Shown here: positions 11,821-23,366 of the stretch, piece after piece
Numbering within the stretch: the first letter of the stretch is position 1
Layout: every line of letters begins with the position of its first letter
Assembly (NCBI GenBank): GCA_947095535.1
Contig: OX352772.1
Coordinates: forward strand, 100,225,956-100,289,955
From: Poecilobothrus nobilitatus
Lineage: Eukaryota > Arthropoda > Insecta > Diptera > Dolichopodidae
DNA length: 64,000 bases
Direction: 5' to 3'
Position numbers and translations under genes: made by a program
The notes under the pieces: generated by a model
What the model was told of the DNA's origin: nothing
Database searches by the model: none
Seen by the model: the letters and a program-made list of their open reading frames with translations, nothing else

Positions 11821-12095
11821 GAAATGATCATCTAACACTGTTGATAGACACAGGAGCAAATATATCTATAATTAAAAACAACATAATAAATCAACAAATA
11901 TCAGAAAACGAAGTGTGCTAAATAAATGGCATCTCAAATACAAATTTTATGATAAAGGGTGTAATAAATTTAGAACTAAAAATTGAAGAATATATTTAAA
12001 TTAAACATAAATTTCACATGGTAGATGAAGAAATAAACATAATTACAAACGGTATTTTAGGTAGAGATTTTTTATTAACAAATGCAAAATAGATT
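11821..12095 (+). pseudogene. GypB aspartic protease
   Basis: The active-site segment reads 'LLIDTGANISIIKNN', with the expected D-T-G, and the C-terminal part reads 'NGILGRDFLLTNAK', the ILG-x-DF signature of retropepsins. Stops lie between the two motifs. It sits in the normal place between gag and RT. Confidence 0.88.
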
Positions 12096-12114
12096 ATGGA
12101 ACATGCACACTAAT

Positions 12115-13280
12115 TATACCTAATCAAGATGAAGATATAATATTACCAATGAGTATAAATACTAGAACTCTATCAAATAACATGGTACAACCTCGATCAG
12201 AAACTATTATAAAAATAGATATATAAAAAAATACAGCTTAATTATAGGCAAAGAAATAGTAAAAAGCGTTTTCATAGCAAATACAATTATTCCAGCACAA
12301 GGATTAAAGCATGTGAAAATTTTAAACACTAGGGACACCCCAGTAACTATAATAATGACTGAGATAGAAGTTCAACCTTTAAAAGATCATCAAATATTAT
12401 CTTTAAGAATGTGAATATTTCAAAAACAAGATTTGAAAAAATAAAGGAAGAAATAAATATAGATAGCTTGGATATAAAAGCAAAAATAGCAATTTTAGAC
12501 ATTTGTGAAAGATTTCAAAAGATTTTTCATTTGGAAAACGAAATCCTAACTATAAACAATTTCTACGAGCAACGAATTTCCACAATAGACAGCATTTTCT
12601 ACAAATAAAGGAGATTACCAATTTTAAAGATTATCATTCGGACTAAAAATATCAACCAAAAGTTTTCAGCGTATGTTATCTGTAGCACTAAGCATTTTAC
12701 AAGAAGCTGCATTTATATAGATGACATAATAGTATTCGGGTCAAATCTAAGAGATCACAATGCAAAATTTAGTCAGGGTATTAGAACGCTTACAAGAATA
12801 CAATTTAAAACTTAACCCGTCAAAATGTGATTTTTTAAAAGCAGAAGTTGTATATGTGAGACACCTTATAACTTATGAAGGTATAAAAACAGGTCCTAAC
12901 AAATTTCAAACTATAAAAAATTATCCAACACCCAAAGATGCTGATGAAGTAAGAAGATTCGTGGCATTCTGTAATTATTTAAAAAAAAAAAATTTATAAA
13001 TAATTTCACAGAAATAGAAGAAATAGAACCTTTGGATCAGTTACTGAAGAAAAAGTAAATATTTGGTTGGAGTGGAGAATGCAATAATGCTTTTGAAAAA
13101 CTAAAACAAAAATTAATAGAACCACCAATATTAAGTTATCCAAATTTTGCTGAGTCTTTTATACTAACAACAGATGCTTTTATACTAACAACTACGCGCT
13201 TAGACTAGTATTATTACAAGTAAAAATAGGTGACGATAAACCAATAGCTTTTTTTTACACGCTAACCAAATACTAGGAAC
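12115..13280 (+). pseudogene. GypB RT with N-terminal half of RNase H
   Basis: The linker 12411-12608 encodes 'RFQKIFHLENEILTINNFY', followed by a truncated entry into RT. The first part of RT is deleted: 'TIDSIFYK' jumps to the 'RMLSVALSILQEA' region. The catalytic box is seen as 'FIYIDDIIVFGS' (near 12710-12745, here Y-I-D-D). 12760-12999 gives 'ERLQEYNLKLNPSKCDFLK'. RNase H begins about 13100 with 'LSYPNFAESFILTTDAF' and breaks off near 13280 at 'KPIAFFYTLTKY'. The frame is broken in at least four places. The rest of RNase H appears after the nested elements, from 21266. Confidence 0.85.
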
Positions 13281-13383
13281 TGGTTCCTGTATACATAATA
13301 TGTAGGTTTAGTCAAATGGGAGAGAGGGAAATAGGATATTAAGGGGGAGTTAAGGGATAGATTGAAAATTAACCTATAAAGGT

Positions 13384-14942
13384 TTATTTTGAATTTTTGA
13401 AAATTATAGAATGGACGTTATTAACAGAGGGGAACACAGTAGATGGAAGCATGTTCCACATCTTAGTAGTTCTCTCAACAAATAAATTTCCATACCCAGT
13501 TTTAAACCATCTGAAGGTTTCCACTGTGTAGAAATAAGCACTTAAAGCATCCCTGGTGTTACGTTGGAATTGTTTGAGAGGAGGCATAATTGACTTAAGT
13601 TCAATTGAGCAAGTGTCATTACCTACAAGATAGCATAATAAAATAGAGAAATTGCTCCAATATTTCGACGATCCACTCGTCTCAATTTCTCCGACAGAAT
13701 CGCCAATTAGAAGTAAGGCGCGGTTTTGGATTTTGTCGAGGTAACTCAAAGAAGTTTAGGATGCATCAGCCCAAATGTGGGAATTTTACTCCATCTTAGG
13801 TCGAATGTAAGCTTTATAGATATTAGACAGATCGTTTGGAGAGAAGTATTTTTTACAACGGGACAAAAAACCCAAACATATAGAAGCGGTTTTAGCAATA
13901 TCAAAAATATGCTCATTGCATAGCATTTTTGATTTAGCTGCATGCCTAAAATATTTAGACTTTCTGATCGTTGTAAATTTTCCCCATGGAAACGCACAAT
14001 TAGATCAAATTGATTTCTTTTACAAGAAATCAGACAGCTTTGAGTTTTTGAGGTGTTGAACTCAACTCTGTATGCTTTACCCCTGTCAGCAATTTTAGTA
14101 AAGTCGTGGTTAATCGGGTTGACCATCATATTTCTCTTTAGACTGATTGCCGCAGATGTGGCATTGGATTTTTTAAGGAAAATCGTAGGATGCCACCAGA
14201 GTGCTGTCATCGGCGAAACTATGGGTTGGATTGAGGGTAGAGAAAAGTAAGTCATTGATAAAAATCAGAAAAAGAGTTGGAGATAAGGCAAAACCTTGTG
14301 GAACGCCAGCATTTACTTTAAAAGAGTCGGACATGTAACAACGATTCGATACAAAATCCTCAATCCATTAGCAAAAGGGATTACCTAAACGAATAGCTTG
14401 ACATTTGTTCAAAAGGACAGAATGCCATATTCGATCGAAGGCGTTAGAGATATCAAGACCTACAACTTCAGATTCGCCTGAGAAATGAATGCTGAAATTG
14501 AGCTTTTCGCTGAGGTTTGTTAAAAGGTCACATGTTGATCTTTTACTTCTAAAGCCGTATTGACGATCGTTTAAAATACCCCTATTTTTAAGATATCTCA
14601 TCAACCTCCTATTTATTAAAATTTCCATAACTTTGGAAATGGCGGAAATAATAGCGATTGGGCGGTAATTGGACGGGGTGCTTTTGTCACCTTTTTTAGG
14701 TATTGGAGAAGCGTGTGCAATTTTCCATTGACTGCGATATCTATCTGTCGAAAATGATAAAGAGAAAAGATTGCGCAAAGGTTTCGAAATCGGAAAAGCA
14801 ATATGTCGATGAACCATTGCAGAAATTCCATAAGACCCAGTTGACTTTTTTACATTCAGATTCTTCAGAACTTTCACTACAGTACGAGTCCGAGAGTATA
14901 CCCTTTGGAGAACTTTACCCCTAGTGGGTTCAACAGAAGGTA
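13384..14942 (-). pseudogene. RT and C-terminal domain of the Daphne-like element
   Basis: From 15006 downwards the RT reads 'GDKSTPSNYRPIAIISAIS', 'RQYGFRSKRSTCDLL' and 'VVGLDISNAFDRIWH' (first catalytic Asp). It then has 'NAGVPQGFALSPTLFLIF' and 'SFADDSTL' (second and third catalytic Asp) near 14340-14220. The C-terminal part (13749-13384) gives 'MSYLDKIQNRALLLIGD' and 'TKMWNMLPSTVFP', the usual end of CR1/Daphne-type ORF2. The catalytic residues are retained, but frameshifts near 14360 and 13745 break the ORF. Codons before 14942 belong to the inserted LOA element. Confidence 0.85.
14931..14942. repeat. 12-bp target duplication at the LOA 3' end
   Basis: caacagaaggta, identical to 19727-19738. 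The length is typical for target-primed reverse transcription. Confidence 0.92.
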
Positions 14943-14994
14943 GGTTAGGTTGAGGTGGCTGCCAAAAAGGCACACTTAGACCGTATTTGGTCCA

Positions 14995-17900
14995 TTGTGA
15001 TACCACATAGAAGCTTTTTTATCCCACTCGTTAAAACCAATTTGAACTTTTTGCAAAGCGAAGAATGCTCTTCAAATTTTTACCTGACAGATCGCTAAGG
15101 CTGTCGAAGAGATATTGTCCCAAATGGGTATTCCTTCTTGCCGACAAGGCCGGGCATGTGCATAGGAGATGGAGGGTAGTTTCCTCCTCTTCTTCATCCT
15201 TGCAGGTTCTACAATAGTCGTTTGCGGATAAGCCAAGTCTTCTGGCGTACTTCCCTATTAGACAGTGTGATTATTCCAATTGTCATTCCAATGTCTGCCC
15301 TTTTGAAGAAAAGCAGATCATTGGATCGTCCTAAATCGGTTTTGGGCTACATCAATCTTGTGATATTGCACGAGGTTAAGTTTGACCATTTGTAATTTAC
15401 CATATCCGTTATTTCCTTTCGAAATAAAGTTTTGCTTGTGGATAGAGGTACCCCTAGTCCTGCCCTATCCGGCAGAACTTGTAAGGTTGTACCAATTCTT
15501 GCGAGTTCATCCGCTTTTGCATTTTCCAGAATACCTCGATGTGCTGGTACCCAACAAAGCTGAATGCTAAACTGCCTGGCCATCTTGTTAAGAAGTTTTC
15601 GGTAGTTTATTACAGTCTCCGAGGTTGGGCATGTTGATTACAGAGATTTTAACGCAGCTTGACTGTCTGACAGAATACGTACTTGCTTCGCAGTCAAAAC
15701 GCTTCTATTCAGTGGAATCAAGGCTTCTTGAATTGCCATAATTTCCGCTTGGAAGACTCTACAATGGTCTGGTAATCGGAAATTATGACTCATATTCAGA
15801 TTATCTGAGAAGACCCCGCATCCTAGACTGCTGTTCATTTTTGAACCGTCCGTGTAGAATTGTACTCCTTCGAAGGTCATCACTGCGTTCGAGCTAGAAC
15901 TCTCACGGCTTGGTATGCTCGTCACATGAGATTTCCCGAAGAAGTAAGTGGGGGACGTGTAGTCCACCAAGGCGGGAGTGGACTTGAATTGGTTTATGAT
16001 ATCCGAGTGACCTTCTCGTGAATTGATCCACTGGGATGTAGCTTTTAATCTGACAGCTGTGTTTGCGGCTGCAAATTTACTATAATATTCTACAGGCATC
16101 AGATTAAGCATGATGTCTAATGCCGCAGAAGGAGTTGTTATTAAAGAGCCACTAATACATAGTGTGGCAGTTCTTTGGACCCTAGCGATTGCCTTGCGGT
16201 TGACCTCTTTATCGATTGATTCCACCATAGTAGGACTCCGTACATAAGAATGGGTCTTACTACGGATGTGTATAGCCAGTAAGTCATGTATGGCTGAACC
16301 CCTCATTTCCTAAGAATGGCATTTTTACACGAATAGAGTGCTATTGAGGCCTTCTTTACTCTTTCTGAGATGTTAGGCTTCCAGCTTAACTTCCTGTCTA
16401 GAGTTAGACCCAGAAATTTCGCTGTTTCGCTAAAGGTAAGAGTGCAGCCATTTAACGAAGGCGGTTTTATTTTAGGAATTTTATATTTCCTTGTAAAAAG
16501 GACTAGTTCTGTTTTTCTGTGGATTTACTGACAGTCCACAATCTGTAGCCCATGTTGTGATTTTGTTTAGTGCAAGTTGCAAAACGTCCCTGAGACTGTC
16601 TGGGAACTTTCCACTGACCACGACAGCAACATCTTCCGCATAGGCAATTGTTGTGCAGCCCGCCTCTTCCAGGATTTTAAGCAGTTTATTTACCACCATG
16701 TTCCAAAGAAGGGGAGATACCACCCCTGCTTGCGGAGTCCCTCTTTTCACAATCCTTTTTGCTGAAGCGTTGTCTAAGTTGGCACTGGTGGCCTTCTATT
16801 TAGCATATTAGCTATCAGTGCTCTTAGCTCCGGTTCAACTCCTAGGCTTATGAGTGCGTCCACAATTGCTACCTGATTGACATTTTTAAACGCTCCCTCA
16901 ATGTCTATAAAAGCTGCAAGAGTATACTCTTTGCAATTTAAAAATCTTTCAATCGAGCTTGTCAAAGTGTGAAAAGCAGTATCCACTGACTTCCCTTTAC
17001 AGTAAGCATGTTGAGAGGCTGACAACAGATTTTTATCCAAGTTGCAGCAGATATGGATGTCGATCAATCTTTCTAAGGTTTTTAGAACGAGGGATGACAG
17101 GCTTGTAGGCCGAAAGTCCTCCGCATGGACGTGACTACTTTTGCCAGCCTTGGGTATGAATACTACTATGACCTGTTTCCATTTATCCGGGATAAGCCCC
17201 CAATTAAGACAACCACAGAAAATGCTTTTAACCAAGCCAGGGTAGTAGATGCAGTTTGCTTGATCTCAGCGGGTATAATTCCATCCGGTCCGCTTGACTT
17301 GAATGGTTTGAAACTATCTATAGCCCATTGTAGTTTGTCCCCTGTAACCCCCACCTCTGAAATAGTAGGGAGAGCATTCAGAAGTTCTGTTGAGCTGTTA
17401 TATGAGCACCCAGGAAAATGGGTTTTTTAAAAGTAATTCCAACGACTCCTCGCTTGTGGTAGCCCAGCTGCCATCCTCTTTTTTAAGAAGACTGGGTACC
17501 ATGGGGTTTGTCGATATAATTTTTCTAAGTCTAGATGCCTCGGAGACGTTCTCTATACCTCCGCAGAATAGTCTCCAGGTGTCTCTTTTCGCCTTTTTAA
17601 GTGCTTTGTTGTACTGACTAAGAGCCGTTTTATAAGAGCTCCAGTTCTGTACCTCATTCGTTTTTTTGGCATTATTAAAAGCCCTCCTACTATCTTTCCT
17701 TAGAGCTTTGATTTTATCATTCCACCAAGGTGGTTTAGGTTTTTCCCTAGGTTTACTGATGGGACATGAATGCTCTAAGGACTTATTGCAGGCCTGGGAC
17801 TTATTTAGATCCTGGATATTTTTAGGAATTCCAGGTGTTAAGAAGAGAAGCGCTAACTTTAAGTGCTCCCTATATTTGTTCCAGTCAGTTCTCTTAGGAT

Positions 17901-18341
17901 TTCTATAGACTGACTTTGTTGGAGGACTTTCGTCCAGACAGAACTCAAGGTATCTGTGATCTGAAAAGGAATGCTCATCAGAAACTTTCCATGAGTTTAT
18001 TTTAGAATAAATGAAGTTTGAGACTAAGGTTATGTCTAGGACTTCTTGCCTATTACTAGTAACAAAGGTAGGTTCCCTGCCGATGTTACGGATTAGAAAT
18101 CAGTGTAATTATACATATAAGTTAAATTTAATGTATTTTTAGCAAGTATGCACGCTCTAGGTCTGCATAGCTCTTTATTATACAACAACGTGTATCTTGG
18201 TATCTTGAGTCCATGAAACTGTTTTTTTGTTACCCACGGCTCTTGGATCAAGATAATATCCTCAACCGCTTTTCTAAGGCGGATTTCAAGTGCGGCGGAA
18301 GCCGCTTTGGAGTGATGGAGATTTATTTGGAGTAGCTTCAT
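14995..18341 (-). pseudogene. LOA-like ORF2: endonuclease, RT, RNase H
   Basis: Starts at an ATG at 18341 ('MKLLQINLHHSKAAS', 'ILIQEPWV'), the N-terminus of an APE-type endonuclease. RT follows: 'KSSGPDGIIPAEI', 'VIVVFIPKAGK', 'SQHAYCKGKSVDTAF', 'LAAFIDIEGAFKNV', 'RGTPQAGVVSPLLW' and 'IAYAEDVAVVV'. RNase H has 'FYTDGSKMNSSLGCGVF', 'CRVFQAEIMAIQEAL', 'ILSDSQAAL' and 'LCWVPAHRGI'. The C-terminal C-x2-C...H...C finger lies at about 15220-15120. The catalytic YADD is changed to YAED, and frameshifts occur near 18090, 17180, 16770 and 15600. Domain order and RNase H place it in the I/LOA/R1 superfamily. Confidence 0.88.
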
Positions 18342-18343
18342 TA
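18339..18343 (-). promoter_or_regulatory. TAATG stop-start overlap between ORF1 and ORF2
   Basis: On the minus strand ORF1 ends TAA and ORF2 starts ATG, sharing the A (TAATG). This layout is known from the SART1 non-LTR element, where it couples termination to reinitiation. The overlap is seen directly; its use here is inferred by analogy. Confidence 0.8.
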
Positions 18344-19417
18344 TAAGCCATCCTTAACTTCCAGTACCGTCGCGTTAGCTTCATCCTCGAAGTCCATTGA
18401 GAAACTTTTGGCATCATCAAAGCTGTCGAAATCAGATCTAAGTAGATCTTCTTCATCGTCAGCCTTGATGACATCATTCACTCTCTTTGGAGCCGAGGAG
18501 GATGCTCCGTCAACGACATCGGATCGGTCAGAGTCTGCCTCTTGGCCTTGACTTGGGCCGTCACCGATGCTCCTTGAGGCCTCCACTTCATCCTTTTTGT
18601 ACACCTTTAGTGTAACCGCTGTGAAGCCGTAATTTATGACCCCTTTGGCTTTCGCTAGGGGTTGTAGGAAGTCCTTATTGACAATGACTAACGCCTGTCG
18701 GGATTCTCCTACTACTTACCCTAGTTTGGCAATCTTCCAATTGTGAGTTGGAAGTTGGGGATTTGACACTTTCATCATTTTGATGAACGTGTCTGCTTTG
18801 GCAGGTTCTCTCGGCAGCCATACCCTAGCTATTGGCCTGCTAGGGATTTCCTCCCTGCTTACGGTTTTGAGCTTGGCCCCCGGCCACAGACTACCCACCT
18901 TTCCTATTGCTTGCTTGTAGAGATCTGCCGATCTCTGATCAGCAGAAACAGTCAATTTGACGTGGCCCTGATGCCAGCCAGCGTCTCTACAGGAGGGTGG
19001 TGGTCCCGGATTTTTTTCCAGTACCTGGTAGAAAGTTGTGTTTAAAGCAACAACAACTTTCTTCCAGTTATTGGGATAAATACCCCAATCCTCTAATCCC
19101 TCATCAATAATTGGCAGAATTAAACTATCCTTTGCAATTTCATTGAAAGGCTTGGTTACCTGGTTGCTCCCTAGCAACCTAGCCTTTTTGGAACTACCCT
19201 GTAGCTCCTCTTGTGTCCTCTGTCTCTTGGACATAAGGCCCTTCGATGAACCTGGGATTTGTCTTTCTTGGGGCTTCACCTGGCCTACTACTGTTTTGGT
19301 CCCGGCCAAGGAGTTCTTTTGTGCCTCAGATAACTGACCAATATTGAGAGAGCTTAACTTCTCAATAATTTTATAGGCCGACCGTTTATCAAAGAAGGGT
19401 TGTTTCGACGGGCGCAC
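18341..19417 (-). pseudogene. LOA-like ORF1 (gag-like)
   Basis: Begins 'MRPSKQPFFDKRSAYKI' at 19417; the first 233 residues are open to 18716. They contain a basic low-complexity stretch ('KRQRTQEELQGSSKKAR') and a folded segment, 'GWHQGHVKLTVSADQRSA' with 'RPIARVWLPREPA', as in LOA-group ORF1 proteins. After a frameshift the acidic tail (18604-18341) ends 'EVKDGL' and a TAA shared with the ORF2 start. No CCHC knuckles were seen. In this group ORF1 is a nucleic-acid-binding chaperone of the RNP. Confidence 0.75.
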
Positions 19418-19726
19418 TTTGAGTACCGTCTTTGGTTGTTCGCGACTTTCCTTAGCGCAGTGCTAAGGTCCTAGTGCCCGGTTCGGACTGGACTATTTTT
19501 AAGACTGGGCCCTTAGCCAGGCTGATCATCGGAACTGGTCGTATAACACCTTGAATCCTGCCCAGGTTTACCCCAATCCGATGGTTCCGGTAAAAACCGA
19601 GGTTTCAGTAATACGATACATAAAGACAGACTCAGTTTACCTTTCCCTTAGTACCTAACTACCTGGCTGGTGATTATTTCCGGTCGGCACCCACGAGGAT
19701 TGTTTGGATTGAGGATTTTTGCCGAC

Positions 19727-19738
19727 CAACAGAAGGTA
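19727..19738. repeat. 12-bp target duplication at the LOA 5' end
   Basis: caacagaaggta; pairs with 14931-14942. Confidence 0.92.
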
Positions 19739-20154
19739 ATACTGGGAGAAATTGTACCGTAGGAGGAAGTGTGGAGTTTGCTACAAAAGATTTTGCAAAC
19801 ATTTGCTTTGCAAATTTGCTTTGTCAATTGAATCTGAAATTAAAACGTTATTGTTATCATTCAGCGGTGGAAAAGATAATGAAAAACCGGGTTAGAGTAT
19901 TCTAAATCGTGAAGGGTGTTAAAAGTTACATTAGATCTTATATATAAAGCGACTCTTCGGCGCGGAATAAAAAGCGGAACTAGCATATAGCCATTAATAC
20001 TATTATTAGTATCTTCACCTATAACCTGAGTTTCTCTTAAAGCAAGTATTGCTGGACTTTCGGAGTGGCGATGGGCTTCAACTGAGTCAAAATTACATGG
20101 TAAGCCTCTTATGTTACAAAAATGTAATAAAAAGTTAGTAACCATTAACTGCAA
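19739..20154 (-). pseudogene. Daphne-like element: endonuclease N-terminus and RT leader
   Basis: 20154-19861 opens with 'LLHFCNIRGLPCNFDSVE' and 'ILALRETQVIGED', where the E of RETQ is the expected endonuclease Glu, and continues 'VALYIRSNVTFNTLHDLEY'. Soon after, near 19800, it jumps to 'SFVANSTLPPTVQFLP', which normally lies just before RT, so most of the endonuclease is deleted. The frame continues at 14942 after the LOA insertion. Upstream of 20154 I see no ORF1. Confidence 0.8.
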
Positions 20155-20170
20155 TTTGCGAGCAGATTGG

Positions 20171-21265
20171 GAAGGGGCAAAAAAATTTAAATTTAAATTA
20201 AAAAAAATTAAAATATAATTTAATTTGAAACTTAAAACAAGAAAAACATATGCTATACATTGAACAAACTCAGATTGAAAAGAAATATTTTTAAATAATT
20301 AATATAACCAGAAGAAATAGCAAAAATAGGAAAAATTGTGACGGCACTAAAAACGTGTCGAACATGACAAACGAAAATTCTGGTACAACAGCTTTTAGTA
20401 CCTTATTGTACGCAAAAATAGTATGCCATATTCACTAGTATGCCTCATTCAGTACAGTCACAAACCTATTCAAAACATAATTGTTTCTTTTCCCACTTAT
20501 ATTGTTAGAATATAATAAAATGAATAAGTAGATTAATGCAGCATTAATTGATCTGATTAAAGAAAAAATAAGAAAGAGAGAAAAAAAATTAATTAAATAA
20601 ATAAAAATTGAATTCATCCATTGACTAGAACATCCAAATGCAGCAAAAAAACAGCTGGCATATAATACATATTTGGCATGGCATATTTGTTTGAAATAAT
20701 TCACCCTTTATTGAAAAATTGTTAATTGTTTTGATTGTTAGTTTAGTTCAAATTACACCATTTGGCGTTTTACTTCTGTTTTTTTTTTCTTTTTTTTTTT
20801 TTTGCTTTCTTCCTTCTGTTTTTTTTTCTTCCTTCTGTTTTTTAATCTTAATTTATATGATTTTTAGCATTGTGTGATATTAAATTGTCAAGTTTTTAGT
20901 TAATTAGCAAAGTTATTTGTTTTAAAATTTATGATTTTCTTGAAAAATTGTTAATCTGCATTTATTGTAAAATTAATATTAGTGTTGTAACTATGTTTTA
21001 TATTGAAATTACTGTTTTTATTATTAGTTTAGTTTAAATTAATTAATTAGAAATAATATAAAAAAAATGGCCTTTCTAAATATAAAAAAGCCATTTTTAA
21101 AAATACAAAAATATAAAAATATAAAAAATAGTTTGTGGCACTCGAAAAAAAAAAAACTAAATGTTATTTGTAAAATAAAATAAAATTTGATTAATTGTAG
21201 TATATTATGATAATTTATTAAAAAAAATAGAAAACGTAAACAATTTTTTTCTCTTCTTTTTTCCT
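20171..21265. other. AT-rich stretch, no gene recognised
   Basis: Low-complexity DNA with a long T/C-rich tract (20775-20840) containing repeats of 'cttccttctgtttttt'. The blocks 'gaaaaattgttaat' and 'ttagtttagtt' each occur twice (around 20715-20750 and 20941-21035). It lies between the Daphne-like 5' end and the resumption of gypsy coding and may belong to either. Confidence 0.4.
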
Positions 21266-23060
21266 TAGAACAACCTGTGAGTGTCAATGCAAGTATCCGA
21301 ATGATTATGCAAGTAAATCCCTGAACAAGCATGAAAGTAAGCCAATAATCGAAAAAGAACTCTTGGTAATACATTGGGATATTAACTATTTACCATATAT
21401 TTTTGGTAAAAAATGCATAGTTTATTCTGACCATAGAGCATTAGTAAGCTTATTGACCCATAAGAATGCTTCATCTAAGCTGACAAGAATACGTGTAGAT
21501 CTGAAGGATTATGATTTTGAGATAGTATTCAAACAAGGTAAAATGAATACAAATGCTGATTCTCTGTCGAGAATACAAATTGACTTTACCCAATTAAAAG
21601 AAATGATACCAAAAAATTATATAAATGTAATCACAAGAAATATGAAAAAGAAAAAGAAAAAGGAGGAAGGAGGAAGGAATAAATAAAATTAATAATAAAA
21701 ATGATAAAACTAAAAATAATAATATAGATCCACCACTAAAACCTTAAATACAAGTATGGAGACTGATCACCTTCACATTTGGAACGCAACATCAATATCA
21801 GACATAAGGTACATGACGAAATTGAAATTTAAAAATAAAGAAAATATGGAACTAACTGATATCAGAAATAAAAAGTATTATAAAAATAAAAATGAAAAGG
21901 AAATTAAAATTATAGCAGCAAAAAATGAAACAATTGCTGAATATAGCGAAAAATCTTTACCCGAGATAAAATTGGTTCTGAGGAAGCTATTATTCAAAAC
22001 AAGTAATTTAAATATAAAGAATTTAGCCTTGGCAAATAATGATGAATAATTTGAAACTATGTTTAATGAGCTGCAAAACAATTCTGAAAATAGTACTATA
22101 TATAATCATCCTATACAAATTAGAAATAAAGAAGAAATGCGCAAATTAATTAAATAGAATCATTCATTCAATGGTGGATACTGTGGCATAAGTAAATGCA
22201 TCAGTAAATTAAAACAAAAATACGTTTGGAAAAATGTGAACAAAATGGTTAAAAAATATACATATAATTGCGAAATATGTAATAAAATAAAAATAACTAA
22301 ATATACAGAAGAAAATTATGAGATTACATATACACATATAACATCCTTTGAAACAATTACAATGGATACAGTTGGTCCATTAAGGCCATGAAACAATAAT
22401 AGATATTCTTACTTTACAATGCGAGCTAACTAAATATGTTGAAGCTTATCCAGCTTATATATTATAAAGACACTATAACCAGCGCAAAAACAATTGTAGA
22501 AAAATATATATTAAAATATGGATGTTTCAAAAAATTAAAAATTGATAAAGGTACAAAATTTACGAATGAACTTTTAAAGAACATTTGCAAATTTTTAAAA
22601 ATTGAAAAAGTAACATCGATACCTTATCATCATGAAATGAACATTAGGTTCTATTGAACGTAATCACAGAGTTTAAATGACCATTTCATGAGTGTAAATT
22701 AAATGGACAAGACATGTGGGACGAATACTTACCTTACTATACGAACTTTTATAACTCAATACCACACAGTATAAAAGGATACTCACCTTTTGAATTGGTG
22801 TATGGAAAAATAAGTACACTTGCATGTGACATATTTAAAAATAAACATAGTAACTATAACGTAGATGACTACCTTAATGAATTATAAATAAAATTAAGAT
22901 ATGCTAATGAAAAAGCAAACAATTATTTAATTAAAGAAAAAGAAAACAAGAAAGTAAAACAAAAAAATGTAAATAAATCAAATTTCAAAGTAGATGATTA
23001 TGCATAATGATAAAAGTAGGAAATAAGAAAAAATTAGATAATCCATTTAAAAGACCATTT
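21266..23060 (+). pseudogene. GypB RNase H C-terminal half, spacer and integrase
   Basis: Coding resumes with 'ASKSLNKHESKPIIEKELL', then 'KKCIVYSDHRALVSLL' and 'GKMNTNADSLSRI' (end of RNase H, 21686). The spacer 21756-22049 begins 'METDHLHIWNATSISDIRY'. Integrase follows in fragments: the zinc finger end 'YNCEICNKIK' near 22290, the catalytic core with 'TITMDTVGPLRP' (first Asp) and 'LKIDKGTKFTNEL' (second Asp), and 'YNSIPHSIKGYSPFELVYGK' as the late core. Stops and frameshifts are frequent. The first residues repeat a motif already present at 13270, so this half may not be colinear with the left half. Confidence 0.85.
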
Positions 23061-23356
23061 AAAATTCTATCACAATAATATAGTAATAATTAACCATAAA
23101 GAAGTAGAATTACATAATAGCAATCTAATTAAATCTAGAAAAATTATAAATATCATAAACAGTTTTATAAATAAAAAACAATAAATTACAATTAAAGATT
23201 TTGATAATGTATAAGTAATTATAGATTGATAATTATTGTAACATAAAAATGAATTAAATGTAAATATGTAAGGATACTATAAGAAAATTTTTTTGATTAA
23301 TATTTAAAAAATTAATTTAAATTTTAAGAAATATAAACTAAATTTTTTTTTTCATT

Positions 23357-23366
23357 GGGGGAAGGA
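23357..23366 (+). other. Polypurine tract of GypB
   Basis: GGGGGAAGGA, directly before the right LTR and after a T run. It primes plus-strand synthesis in LTR elements, and its position fixes the LTR start at 23367. Confidence 0.85.

Larger units (their letters stand above)
14943..19726 (-). mobile_element. LOA-like non-LTR retrotransposon, near full length, inside the Daphne-like element
   Basis: A 4,784-bp minus-strand element flanked by a perfect 12-bp duplication (caacagaaggta at 14931-14942 and 19727-19738). It has a 5' UTR (19726-19418), ORF1, ORF2 and a 3' region ending ...ACCTCAACCTAACC. The host RT frame runs correctly across the site once the insert and one target copy are removed, which confirms the boundaries. 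It is the youngest layer of the nest and the least AT-rich stretch in the window. Confidence 0.92.
13290..20170 (-). mobile_element. CR1/Daphne-like non-LTR retrotransposon inside GypB
   Basis: A minus-strand element whose 5' part (20154-19739) and 3' part (14942-13290) are separated by a LOA-like element. The pieces are the endonuclease N-terminus, RT, and a C-terminal domain. The outer limits are approximate: I found no clear target duplication or tail, and the 3' boundary near 13290 is set by where gypsy coding ends. Base composition is clearly less AT-rich than the GypB sequence around it. Confidence 0.75.

Noticed and set aside
14931..14965. CCTAACC units near the LOA 3' end as a telomere remnant
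   Set aside because: Only about two units, ending exactly at a 12-bp target duplication inside another element; this is a retrotransposon tail.
20435..21374. Phe/Ile/Leu-rich minus-strand frames resembling membrane proteins
   Set aside because: Translation of T/A homopolymer-rich DNA; no start context, no family resemblance.
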